Shown here: one piece after another, positions 35,470 to 43,930 of the stretch
Position numbering within the stretch: the first letter of the stretch is position 1
Layout: each line of letters opens with the position of its first letter
DNA from: Bacillus sp. J37
GTDB taxonomy: Bacteria > Bacillota > Bacilli > Bacillales > Bacillaceae
Reading direction: 5' to 3'
Assembly: GCF_000518865.1 (NCBI RefSeq)
Contig: NZ_JAEK01000004.1
Location: forward strand, 229,314-293,313
DNA length: 64,000 nt
Made by a program: the position numbers and the translations under genes
The notes under the pieces: generated by a model
The model's database searches: none
The model's input: only the letters and a program-made list of their open reading frames with translations
What the model was told of the DNA's origin: nothing

Positions 35470-36540
35470 TTAGCCGATATCTGCCGCTTCATGCTGATGT
35501 TCATTTTTACCGAAGTACCCTCTTAGAAAAATCGGAACAATAAATAAGATAAAAAACACCCGAAATAACTGATAAGCTGCTACTAATGAGACATCTGCCT
35601 GGACAGTATGAGCGGTAACACCCATTTCAGGCAAGCCGCCTGGAGCTATACATAGAAAAGCAGTAGCCATTGTCATTGGATAAAGAATATGTAACACATA
35701 AGCAAGGAAAAAGGCAAAGCCTACGATTGAAAGACCTGATAATAGTGTAATGGGTAATAACCTTTTCCAGTCTCCCAGCATATCTACCTTCATACTCAAG
35801 CCCAGGTAAATACCTAAACAAAGCTGGGCTATCAGGTTTACAGAAGTAGGTAATTCCGAAGGTTCCATACCTGTTATTGATAAAATTGCTACTGATAGGA
35901 GTGGTCCAATAATCCATGGAGTTGGGCATTTATAGTGTACAGCTATTTTTGTCACTATAAATATGAGAGAGAGATAAAATAGAGTCCTCAAACCCACCAT
36001 AGACTGCTCTGCTCCTGAACTTTCTTCCATAGGTAAAACTACTTCTGCACTTGAGAACGTATGAATAGCCAAGGTTGGGACAATAAATATGACAGTCAGC
36101 ATTCTAATCGTTTGCATGAACGTCACGATGGTAGGTTCTGCCCCTTTTATTTCTTCACTTAACACCACCATTTGAGATAAACCACCTGGGGTTGTCCCCA
36201 TCACAGCACTTGGAAAAGAGGTAGTGGTGAATTTTGAAATGAGCGATGCCATGACTAGCCCAAAACCGACCATAAGTGTCGTACTAAGCACCATTGATGG
36301 AAACTGATGCAGAATTTGTCTTGCACTTTCTGCTGTAAAAGATAAGCCCATGCTATATCCCAGAACGAACTGACCTCCATTTTTGAATCCAACCGGCCAA
36401 TTCAACTGTCGTTTGGTGAACATTCTCCATACTATCACAGCTGTTAGTGGACCTAACATCCATGCCAAAGGAAGCTGAAGAATATGAAATAAAAAGCCTC
36501 CGGCCATTCCGATGATGACTGTTTCTAAAAACATGAACAA
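35470..36540 (-). CDS. AbrB-family (ammonia monooxygenase-like) membrane protein
   Basis: This 356-aa protein has about ten hydrophobic segments in two similar halves (PLAWMLGPLTAVI near residue 25 and PTPWIIGPLLSVAI near residue 215; GTTPGGLSQMVVLSEE and CIAPGGLPEMGVTAHT). This is the two-fold AbrB duplicated-region family found beside TctC and two-component genes. Substrate unknown, probably an organic acid. It starts at TTG nine bases after GGAGG, while the ATG two codons on is slightly far. It lies between an orphan TctC lipoprotein and malic enzyme genes. Confidence 0.82.
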   Translation of the reverse strand: MFMFLETVIIGMAGGFLFHILQLPLAWMLGPLTAVIVWRMFTKRQLNWPVGFKNGGQFVLGYSMGLSFTAESARQILHQFPSMVLSTTLMVGFGLVMASLISKFTTTSFPSAVMGTTPGGLSQMVVLSEEIKGAEPTIVTFMQTIRMLTVIFIVPTLAIHTFSSAEVVLPMEESSGAEQSMVGLRTLFYLSLIFIVTKIAVHYKCPTPWIIGPLLSVAILSITGMEPSELPTSVNLIAQLCLGIYLGLSMKVDMLGDWKRLLPITLLSGLSIVGFAFFLAYVLHILYPMTMATAFLCIAPGGLPEMGVTAHTVQADVSLVAAYQLFRVFFILFIVPIFLRGYFGKNEHQHEAADIG

Positions 36541-36587
36541 CTATATCTACCTCCGTACAAAAAACAAGTCTAATCTTTTTAACTTAC

Positions 36588-36660
36588 AAAAAAGCCGACT
36601 CCAAGAGATAAGTCTCCCTTTGAATGAAGGAGAATTCACAATCTCTTTAAAGAGTCAGCC
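36588..36660 (-). terminator. Large terminator after the 51-aa gene
   Basis: On the minus strand GGCTGACTC pairs fully (two G-T wobbles) with GAGTCGGCT. AGAGAT/ATCTCT and TCTCC/GGGAGA extend the stem, and TTTTTTG follows. Confidence 0.8.
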
Positions 36661-36673
36661 TATGGCTCAATAT

Positions 36674-36829
36674 TTAACTAGCTTCTACTATAAACTGATC
36701 ATTGAAATAGATAACATGTGAGAGAATTTTACTGCCTTTTATCTTTTTGATTGATTCTTTTGCTTCTTTCTCATCTTCAAATTCAAACATTTTAATACGA
36801 TCATCAGCATAAACAGTTATAACCCACAT
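36674..36829 (-). CDS. Small soluble protein (51 aa)
   Basis: This frame begins MWVITVYADDRIKMFEFEDE, continues EAKESIKKIKGSKILSHVIY and ends FNDQFIVEAS. The alternation of beta-strand and charged helix suggests a compact alpha/beta fold. An AAAGGGAGAAATGG region precedes the ATG, and a strong terminator begins within 20 bases of the stop. Good codon sense and signals make it a real gene that is easily missed because of its size. It lies between the tctC-like and abrB-like genes on the same strand. Function unknown. Confidence 0.7.
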   Translation of the reverse strand: MWVITVYADDRIKMFEFEDEKEAKESIKKIKGSKILSHVIYFNDQFIVEAS

Positions 36830-36985
36830 TTACCATTTCTCCCTTTTTAAAAATCATTAAAAGTCTGCAAGGAAAGATAGCCCTTCAAAAACTTTCATCC
36901 ATATCATAAGTCCTTCTTCTTCCAATGTAAATAATACAACTAATTATTTCATTTTGTTCATTTCGTTCATAAAGACGAATCTAAC

Positions 36986-37945
36986 CTAATGAACGCCCAT
37001 AAGCTGCTCATACATCATACTTTGCTCCTCAAGATACTTATATGTTTCTTCACTATCTTTATAAAAGTCTTCCCACATATAATGTTCCAGCGTTTTTTTC
37101 CACGCTTCTGTTTTAACCATTTCCCCAAATACATGGTCCCAAAATTTAATTTCTTCTTTTGACATATTAGGGGGACCCATAATGCCTCTCCAATGTTGAA
37201 AAACGATATCAATTCCTTCTTCTTTCCAAGTTGGGAGTTCGGGTAATTCCCTTAATCGTTTATCTGAAGAAATAACGAGCAGCTTTACTTGATCGCGGTC
37301 ATAATATTTTTTCGCTTCGGAAATGGACATTGTCGCTACTTCTATTTCCTTGGATATGAGCGCCTTGACAACCTCGTCACTATTTTCATAAATTCGGAAA
37401 TGTAAGTTTTTTGGTTGGATTCCATATTGGTTGCTAGCTAAAACAAAAGAGAGCTGATCATCATTCCCCAGTCGCGGAGAAATCCCTATTTTATACTGCT
37501 CAGGTGCTTGTTTTATTTCAGATAATAATGTTTTCGCACGATTAATACTGGAGCCTTTTGAAACGATGACGACTTCCCATTCTTTTGCTAAAATGGCAAT
37601 TGGAGTAAAATCTTTAAACGTTAATTTGCTTTGACCTAATAAATGATTTGTAATAATTAAGCTTGAATTCATCGCCAGTACATTTTCTTGTTGTTGATAG
37701 GTATATTTCCAACCTAACTCTCCTCCGGCGCCAACCTTATTGATGACTTCTATATCAACTACTATGTTTTCCTGTAGTAGAATTTTCTTAATGGCTCTTG
37801 CCGTCACATCCCAGCCACCCCCTGTAGAACTGGGAGCAATGATTGTGACCTCTTTATCAAATTCACGTTTTACACCTTCTTCATTTGCACAACCGATTAG
37901 GAGCAAGAAAATGAATGTGGATACAAGCAACGGTTTTACCTTCAT
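36986..37945 (-). CDS. Orphan TctC-type tricarboxylate-binding lipoprotein
   Basis: This 319-aa protein has a lipoprotein signal peptide (hydrophobic residues 6-18, lipobox ending IGC). The Bug/TctC binding-protein fold follows, with the family stretches VTIIAPSSTGGGWDVTAR near residue 33 and GISPRLGNDDQ. TctC normally feeds a TctAB permease, but neither tctA nor tctB is present. It sits 17 bp after the CitT-type regulator gene, as YflP does in B. subtilis. A role as extracellular ligand reporter for the CitS sensor is likely, as shown for BctC of Bordetella. Confidence 0.87.
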   Translation of the reverse strand: MKVKPLLVSTFIFLLLIGCANEEGVKREFDKEVTIIAPSSTGGGWDVTARAIKKILLQENIVVDIEVINKVGAGGELGWKYTYQQQENVLAMNSSLIITNHLLGQSKLTFKDFTPIAILAKEWEVVIVSKGSSINRAKTLLSEIKQAPEQYKIGISPRLGNDDQLSFVLASNQYGIQPKNLHFRIYENSDEVVKALISKEIEVATMSISEAKKYYDRDQVKLLVISSDKRLRELPELPTWKEEGIDIVFQHWRGIMGPPNMSKEEIKFWDHVFGEMVKTEAWKKTLEHYMWEDFYKDSEETYKYLEEQSMMYEQLMGVH

Positions 37946-37962
37946 GTTAGTACCTCAATCAT

Positions 37963-38643
37963 CTATATTTTTAAATAGTATTTTCTCTCAGGTCTACCTA
38001 CAATGCCATATTCATGCTTTGCCATACATATATTAATAGAGACAAGATATTCCAGATATCTCCTTGCGGTTGTTCTAGAAGCACCCATTTTTTCTCCCAT
38101 CTCCTCAATTGAGATTCCAGAATCAAGAGTATGTAACACTTCTTTTACTTTTTGAAGTGTTAAACGGTCAACTCCGGATGGAAGATCTTTTTGATTGAAT
38201 GACAACTGATTTAACGAAGTACCAAAGTACTGATCTATAATAGATTGATCTACTTCTTCACGATTATGAAGTAGTTTTTTTCTCTTTTTATAGCTTTCAA
38301 TTGTTTCGATAAATTTTTCCATTGTAACCGGCTTTAACAAATAATGAAATACTCCTTGGCGAATCGATGTTTCAAGCATTGCCTTTTCGGTTGCTGCCGT
38401 TATCATAATAATATCAATTTCCGGGTAATTCTCCCGTATATGAGGTAATAAATCAGTACCAAGACGATCCGGCAAATAAATATCTAATAATATAAGATCA
38501 ACTGTTTGTTTTTTTAACGTATTGATCGTATCCTCAGCATTCAACGCTTTGCCGACTACTTGAACGTCTGGTATTTTTTGTAGAAACCCTTCTTGTACTT
38601 GAGCAATACGAAAATCATCCTCTACAATTAACACCTTAATCAT
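37963..38643 (-). CDS. citT: CitT-type response regulator
   Basis: This 226-aa protein has an N-terminal receiver domain (VLIVEDDFRIAQVQ, phosphorylation Asp in LILLDIYLP near residue 55, Lys in LLKPVT). A C-terminal HTH of the CitB/CitT/DcuR type follows (SIEEMGEKMGASRTTARRYLEYL). The start is the ATG after AAGGAGACAATCTAC, and it overlaps the end of the sensor gene by eight bases. It should activate the transporter gene citM upstream of the sensor when citrate or a similar acid is sensed. Confidence 0.88.
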   Translation of the reverse strand: MIKVLIVEDDFRIAQVQEGFLQKIPDVQVVGKALNAEDTINTLKKQTVDLILLDIYLPDRLGTDLLPHIRENYPEIDIIMITAATEKAMLETSIRQGVFHYLLKPVTMEKFIETIESYKKRKKLLHNREEVDQSIIDQYFGTSLNQLSFNQKDLPSGVDRLTLQKVKEVLHTLDSGISIEEMGEKMGASRTTARRYLEYLVSINICMAKHEYGIVGRPERKYYLKI

Positions 38644-40261
38644 GTAGATTGTCTCCTTCTCTATTTTGTATCTTTTTTGGCAGAAACACAGTAAAAATCG
38701 CTCCACCATGTTTACGATTCGTTACTTCAATTGTTCCATTTAATGCTTTCACAATTCGCATGACATTAAATAGCCCAAATCCTCTATGACTGCCTTTTGT
38801 GGAGGACCCTATCGTGAACAACCCTTCAAACTGTTCAGAAGATATGCCTGGTCCATTATCAGTCACCTCAATAATGATTTCATTACCAATGCCCATTATA
38901 GAGAATGTAACCATTTTCTCTTTTTGTGACATAACAGCTTCAAACGCATTGTCAATTAGATTTCCTATAATCGTTATACTATCTGTTATTTCAATATGAT
39001 CTGGAAGTGGGTCCACATAACTATCAACATCTATGTTCAGCTCTATTTTCTTCTCTGATGCTTTTCCGAGCTTGCCTAATAAAATAGCCTGTATAGTAGG
39101 ATCTTGTATCTGATTGAATAAAATTTTTGTTTGGTATTGATGGACAAATGACTCCTTCTGAATAAAATCAAGGGCTTCTTGATATCTTTCCAATTGCATA
39201 AGACCGGATAATAAATATAATTTATTAGAGTACTCATGAGTTTGAGCTCGTAATCCATCGGAATATTCTCGTACTTCTGAAAGAGTTTCAACCAATTTTT
39301 TCAGTTCTGTTTTATCTGTGAAGCTTGCTACAACACCAATGACCTGTCCATTTTCTAAAATAGGAATAAAATTAAAAATAAACACCTTATCATTAATCGC
39401 AACCTCAGCATGATGAACGATTTCACCGGTTTCAAGGCCTTGGTCAATTTGTAGTGAAGGCAGAACTTCACTTATATGTTTGTGAATATACTTTGAATTG
39501 TCTAAATTCAGCATATTTTTTGCTGAATGATTAATCATTGTAATAATTCCCTGTCTGTTTATAGCAACAATTCCTTCTTTTATCGAAAGTAAAATCGCAT
39601 TTCTTTCTCTGTACAGGGAGGCAATTTCATGTGGTTCTAGCCCTAATGTATCTTTTCGAATATTTTTTGTTAAATACACTCCACCAATGATTCCCAAACA
39701 TAGCACAACCAGAGAGGCAAACAGTATGGTCTTCAGTTTTTGATATAAATTTTTATAAATATTTTCTTCCGGAAATTCAACAGCTACTGTTCCGATCACT
39801 GAATCATACTGTTCAAAACTTGCGATAATTGGTACTTTTCCGACAAGTACATCACCATTTTCACGAACGACCTCAAAGTTATAAGATCCCCCAAAAGTAA
39901 GCACCTGTTCATTTGCATCTTGATGAATTCCAGTACCGACCTCACTTGGATCAGTATGAGAATAGATAATCGTTTCACGATTTTCTACTACGATATTTGA
40001 TGCATGGATTTGATCTTTTACCTGTTCGGCAATGGGTCGAAAAGTCTCCTCTAATTCATTTTCTTCAATGGCTTCATGAAGTTCAGGCATAAGTGCGATT
40101 GTTTTAGCTGTTTGAAGCACAAGCTGTTCCACCTGATTTCTGGAATCAACGAACAATACATAAGAAGAGATTCCGACTAATAAAAGGATGATCATAACGA
40201 TTAACCCTGTAATTAATGTCAGTATTTTAAATTGTAGGGGGATTTTTTTATACATTCTCAT
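38636..40261 (-). CDS. citS: CitA/DcuS-type sensor histidine kinase
   Basis: This protein of about 541 aa has a membrane helix at about residues 15-38, an extracytoplasmic PDC/Cache domain (about residues 39-175), a second helix near residue 180-200 and a cytoplasmic PAS domain (about residues 210-320). The kinase core has the phospho-His in THEYSNKL, followed by NLIDNAFEAV and DNGPGI for ATP binding. This is the HPK7 citrate/C4-dicarboxylate group. Start ATG lies nine bases after AAAAAGG. The gene is adjacent to citM and cotranscribed with citT. Confidence 0.88.
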   Translation of the reverse strand: MRMYKKIPLQFKILTLITGLIVMIILLLVGISSYVLFVDSRNQVEQLVLQTAKTIALMPELHEAIEENELEETFRPIAEQVKDQIHASNIVVENRETIIYSHTDPSEVGTGIHQDANEQVLTFGGSYNFEVVRENGDVLVGKVPIIASFEQYDSVIGTVAVEFPEENIYKNLYQKLKTILFASLVVLCLGIIGGVYLTKNIRKDTLGLEPHEIASLYRERNAILLSIKEGIVAINRQGIITMINHSAKNMLNLDNSKYIHKHISEVLPSLQIDQGLETGEIVHHAEVAINDKVFIFNFIPILENGQVIGVVASFTDKTELKKLVETLSEVREYSDGLRAQTHEYSNKLYLLSGLMQLERYQEALDFIQKESFVHQYQTKILFNQIQDPTIQAILLGKLGKASEKKIELNIDVDSYVDPLPDHIEITDSITIIGNLIDNAFEAVMSQKEKMVTFSIMGIGNEIIIEVTDNGPGISSEQFEGLFTIGSSTKGSHRGFGLFNVMRIVKALNGTIEVTNRKHGGAIFTVFLPKKIQNREGDNLHD

Positions 40262-40290
40262 CTTTCGCAACCTTTTTTCAATGTTGTCTA

Positions 40291-40480
40291 AAAGAGCAAA
40301 AGCGCAAGCGCCTTGACCAGCCTAGGGCAAATAAGACAATCTAGAATAGAAGGCGTTATCTGCCTTAAATTCTAAATTGGCTAGGCGCTGGCAGTCTAAT
40401 AACGCGACGTCAATCTCCACGACTGCATTTGCACGTCCTGTGCTTCGGAGCTGGATGTCGTGCGCTTATCCAAAGTTCAA
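40291..40480. repeat. Bacillaceae-type long hairpin repeat, copy 1 (with insertion)
   Basis: The element begins AAAAGCGCAAGCGCCTTG and ends GAGCTGGATGTCGTGCGC. Outer arms AGCGCC (40307-40312) and GGCGCT (40384-40389) pair, AGCC pairs with GGCT, and the inner arms AATCTAGAAT and ATTCTAAATT form a long stem. Compared with the copy at 61211-61340, about 50 bases are inserted between GCGCTGG and AGCTGGATGTC. Confidence 0.75.
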
Positions 40481-40506
40481 GAATTTTATAAGTTCCTAAA
40501 CGAGAG

Positions 40507-40545
40507 CAAAGGGTCAGACTCCACAATCTGAGCCAAACCCCTAAT
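40507..40545 (-). terminator. Terminator of citM
   Basis: On the minus strand GGGTTTGGCTCAGA and TCTGACCC form an imperfect stem followed by TTTGCTCTC. It begins about 15 bases after the citM stop. Confidence 0.5.
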
Positions 40546-40560
40546 TAGATCATTTATATA

Positions 40561-41871
40561 TTATATGGAAATGACTCCAATTACTATAGATACAACTAAC
40601 ATGACAAGGGATGTACCGACTGTCCACTTTATTGTGAATTTTTGAAAGTCACCAAATTCGACCTTTGACATCCCAACAAGTAAATAGGTTGAAGCAACTA
40701 ACGGGCTTAATAAATGGACAGGCTGGCCTAATAAGGAAGCTCTGGCAATCTCAACCGGATTAATTCCATAGGCTGTTGCTGCTTCAGCAATGATTGGAAG
40801 CATACCAAAATAATAGGCATCATTGGACATAAAAAAAGTAAATGGCATACTGGTTAAAGCTGTGATAATTGGAAGATAAGAACCTAAAGCATCCGGTATT
40901 AATGCAACTAAACTATTCGCCATCGCATCAACCATTTCCGTACCTGACAGGATACCTGTAAATGCACCAGCTGCGAAAACAAGAGACACTACAGCTAAAA
41001 CATTACCGGCATGTGCTTTAATTCGTTCTTTTTGTTCATCTAAATTAGGATAGTTAATCACGATAGCAATCGCAAATCCAATCATGAATAAGGCAGGCAG
41101 TGGCATCACACCTAAAATAAGTCCGATTAGAAGAAGAACCGTCAAAGCAAAGTTTACCCAAATAAGCTTTTGCCGTTTTTCACTCGGTACCTCCAATGTA
41201 GCTGCATGTTGGGTAAATGGTGAGCTTTGGTGACCCGGCAGCTTATTCAGTTCCAGGATACCTACTCTTTTTCTTTCTTTCATACCAAATAAATAGGCAA
41301 CAAAAATAACCCACAGTGCCCCTCCTACCATTGCCGGAATCAAAGGTACAAACACATCAGACATATCAAGACTTAATGCGCTTACAGCTCTTGCCGTTGG
41401 TCCACCCCATGGTGTTAGATTTGTTACTCCAACACCCATGATCGCAACACATGGAAGAATTAACGGATTCATTTTTAACCTCTGATAAAGAGGAAGCATG
41501 GCCGAAATGGTAATCATATAAGTAGTCGTCCCATCTCCATCAAGTGACACAACTAATGCAAGGACAGCCGTTCCAACGACGATTTTCATCGGGTCTCCTT
41601 TTACTGCCTTTAAGATGGTTCCTACAACAGGATCAAATAAACCTGCATCTATCATTATACCAAAATATAAAATAGCAAACATTAGCATCACGCCGGTAGG
41701 AGCTAACTGATTAATTCCATCAATTAACATAGGACCCAAATCAGCCCCAAATCCACCTATAATCGCAAACAATACAGGAATAATGATCAATGCAATTAAA
41801 GCAGATAACCTTCCTGTCATAATCAGAAACATAAATACAAACACCATGAGAAAACCTAATATCGCTAACAT
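40561..41871 (-). CDS. citM: Citrate-metal transporter, CitMHS family
   Basis: This 436-aa membrane protein has about 11-12 helices. The family signatures are VSLDGDGTTTYMITISAMLP (about residues 108-127), VGVTNLTPWGGPTARA and FTFFMSNDAYYFGMLP. CitM-type carriers import citrate as a complex with Mg2+ or other divalent cations with protons. Length matches CitM (433 aa). CitM and CitH are hard to tell apart by eye, so the exact cation preference is open. It is upstream of the citS-citT pair and has a cre-like site between its promoter region and start codon. Confidence 0.88.
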   Translation of the reverse strand: MLAILGFLMVFVFMFLIMTGRLSALIALIIIPVLFAIIGGFGADLGPMLIDGINQLAPTGVMLMFAILYFGIMIDAGLFDPVVGTILKAVKGDPMKIVVGTAVLALVVSLDGDGTTTYMITISAMLPLYQRLKMNPLILPCVAIMGVGVTNLTPWGGPTARAVSALSLDMSDVFVPLIPAMVGGALWVIFVAYLFGMKERKRVGILELNKLPGHQSSPFTQHAATLEVPSEKRQKLIWVNFALTVLLLIGLILGVMPLPALFMIGFAIAIVINYPNLDEQKERIKAHAGNVLAVVSLVFAAGAFTGILSGTEMVDAMANSLVALIPDALGSYLPIITALTSMPFTFFMSNDAYYFGMLPIIAEAATAYGINPVEIARASLLGQPVHLLSPLVASTYLLVGMSKVEFGDFQKFTIKWTVGTSLVMLVVSIVIGVISI

Positions 41872-41886
41872 AATAGCCCCCTTTAT

Positions 41887-41900
41887 TGAACACGCTTACA
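41887..41900 (-). promoter_or_regulatory. CcpA cre site upstream of citM
   Basis: TGTAAGCGTGTTCA (minus strand) matches the cre pattern with one deviation. It lies 15 bases upstream of the start codon, a roadblock position. Confidence 0.6.
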
Positions 41901-42127
41901 AAAATAATTGTTTGAATAATTAAAATGTTATTTCAACTATAAAGGAAGGGCTACTAAGCGTAAATATTACGTATTATTTAGACTTAAAAAACTATATGAA
42001 TGTATTATTCTTTTTGTCTCTTATATTCTTTTTGAACATTTTGTTCATAGGGATTCTACTGATCTATGACTAAATATGACTAAAAACATATACTAAAAAG
42101 CCTATAAGGTATTCTATAAGCTTTAAT

Positions 42128-42290
42128 AGAAAGGCTGTCTTCGCAAAATTTGTTGCTATATACTAGGCTGGTTGATTTCCTCTCAAGGCTGCTCGCTTTC
42201 CGTGGAGAGGGCAATGAGCTTCCACAGGAGTATCACACCTTCTGCTCCAATCAACTCAAAGTTTTTGTTCAAGTAAATCTACTTAATACA
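42128..42290. repeat. Degenerate Bacillaceae dispersed repeat
   Basis: The stretch with GCTGTCTTCGCAAAATTTG, then GGCTGCTCGCTTTCCGTGGA, GAGCTTCC and TCTCAC-like CACACCTTC resembles a repeat I recall from many Bacillus genomes. It fills most of the gap of about 450 bases upstream of citM. The rest of that gap is AT-rich and should contain the citM promoter and the CitT target, which I could not place exactly. Confidence 0.45.
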
Positions 42291-42328
42291 ACCATAGAAA
42301 GAATTAATTTAAAGTTAAAGATGACTAT

Positions 42329-43102
42329 TTAATCTTCAGCCCTTACTTGAATATCCATATAAAGAGTCAATGCCTCGAACAAAAAACCCTTATGATATCC
42401 AGTCTTTTGATGAATTTTTTCTACCCACTCTTTAATCCCTATTAATTTTGGCTCTTCTATTAAGCCTTCACTTGTACTTAAAAAGCTTTCCCAGTTGTAA
42501 AATTCCCAATGTGCTGTTTCAGATTTAAGAGGTATTCTACATTCCAGCAATGGATTAGGGTGGATGAGGTTTTGACAATATTCAGCTGCTCTTAAAAAGT
42601 CATGTAAATCTATGGGCTCTGTTTGAAACAGTTGTGATGATACTTTGCCATTTGGTCGATGGTAATGGATCTGCAATTGATGGTGTTTCTCCTGAACTTG
42701 TACCTTCGCAGCGGGAAAAAAGCCTTCCACTTTTTCATCCGTATAGTCGGGACTATTTTTATCAATGAGGATCGGACAAAGCCATTGATCACCTAAATCA
42801 CAGAAATATCGGTTACCATGCTCATTTACTGCGATAACAGTCACATGTGCATGTTCAGAATTGAGGTCATGAGCAATTGGGTAAGCTTCAATCCCATCCC
42901 TTTTAAATTCATCTAGTAGCCAAAGTGCCAAATCAAAGCAATTACCGGTTATGCCATATGCTTGGCGATGTTCCCTCATAAGAGACACATCCCGCTGCTT
43001 CTTCTCATATCCTTTGGCGTTATACCAAACTTTCGTTAATGTTTCCATCGGAAAATCATGAAACTTCTCCCAGGTTGAAAGTACGCTTTGTGTTGGATGC
43101 AT
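42329..43102 (-). CDS. Conserved protein with Cys-His-Asp (transglutaminase/NAT-like) motif
   Basis: This 257-aa protein has no named family that I recognise. It contains TGNCFDLALWLLDEFKRDG (about residues 52-70), SEHAHVTVIA (near residue 84) and CDLGDQWLCP (near residue 102). This Cys, His, Asp order and spacing is that of arylamine N-acetyltransferase and transglutaminase-like folds. The start is the ATG seven bases after GAAGGTG. It forms a likely unit with the methyltransferase gene 23 bp upstream, which suggests a small-molecule modification pair. Confidence 0.6.
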   Translation of the reverse strand: MHPTQSVLSTWEKFHDFPMETLTKVWYNAKGYEKKQRDVSLMREHRQAYGITGNCFDLALWLLDEFKRDGIEAYPIAHDLNSEHAHVTVIAVNEHGNRYFCDLGDQWLCPILIDKNSPDYTDEKVEGFFPAAKVQVQEKHHQLQIHYHRPNGKVSSQLFQTEPIDLHDFLRAAEYCQNLIHPNPLLECRIPLKSETAHWEFYNWESFLSTSEGLIEEPKLIGIKEWVEKIHQKTGYHKGFLFEALTLYMDIQVRAED

Positions 43103-43125
43103 ATAAAACACCTTCTTTACAAAAC

Positions 43126-43887
43126 TTATATAGCTTTAGCTTTTAATACAAAACGATGCTGTTTTACATCAAAGAAACCGTTTGTTTGAATAGACTTGTG
43201 AATATCTAATAATTTCTTTCCATATGTTAATACGTCAAAATCCGGTATTTGCCAGGGTATCGCCTTTAAGTAATAAACAAGTGCTCCAACATCATAAAAA
43301 CGCTGGATCGGGTACTCCTCTTTACTAATTAACACTTCAAATCCACTGTTCTCAAGCTCTTCCTTTGCAGTCGTTACATTCCAGTTTTCAAACTCATGGT
43401 TGTAAGGTGCCTCTAATGCTTTGTTAATTTCCCAACAATCAGTTCCACCAACTTGCTGTGTTAAAAACACCCCATTTACCTTCATCATTCTTCTGACCTC
43501 TTTAGGAGAATATGATTCATGTTTATTTAAAATCAAATCGAATTGATGGTCATTAAAGGGCAGATTGTGATCACCTTCAATAGCTTCCATCTTAACCCCT
43601 AAAGGTTCTAAACGTTTTTTTGCAATTTCTACATTGGGCTTGTAACCTTCTGTTGCGAAAATAGCTTTAGGAAATGGTCTTAGCTTAGATAAAAATTCGC
43701 CTCCACCAGTCCCCATATCCAGCATTGAGCTGGCAGAGCCAATCAGCTGCTTTGCCATACTTCCATAAGACCATGAAAGTAAATCACTTTTCACACGGTC
43801 CGTGTCTGTAATATATGAAAAATCCCAACCTGAAAAAGGCTTGCTTCCATCATTTATTAAATGTAAAAATTGAAGATCTTTTTTCAT
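43126..43887 (-). CDS. Class I SAM-dependent methyltransferase
   Basis: This protein of about 253 aa has the SAM-binding motif I MLDMGTGGGEFLSKL (about residues 56-70), ATEGYKPNVEIAKKRL for motif II with the acidic residue, and FDLILNKHESYSPKE downstream. The closest style is that of RlmA/YodH-like small-molecule methyltransferases. Acceptor unknown. AAGGGG fits the second of two adjacent ATG codons. Next gene in the same direction encodes a Cys-His-Asp protein. Confidence 0.85.
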   Translation of the reverse strand: MKKDLQFLHLINDGSKPFSGWDFSYITDTDRVKSDLLSWSYGSMAKQLIGSASSMLDMGTGGGEFLSKLRPFPKAIFATEGYKPNVEIAKKRLEPLGVKMEAIEGDHNLPFNDHQFDLILNKHESYSPKEVRRMMKVNGVFLTQQVGGTDCWEINKALEAPYNHEFENWNVTTAKEELENSGFEVLISKEEYPIQRFYDVGALVYYLKAIPWQIPDFDVLTYGKKLLDIHKSIQTNGFFDVKQHRFVLKAKAI

Positions 43888-43930
43888 CATTGTCCCCTTT
43901 ATATTAGGCTATAATAATAGTAATCTGCCC

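Noticed and set aside
42150..42332. 60-codon plus-strand frame upstream of citM
   Set aside because: It lies in the degenerate dispersed repeat and has no ribosome binding site.
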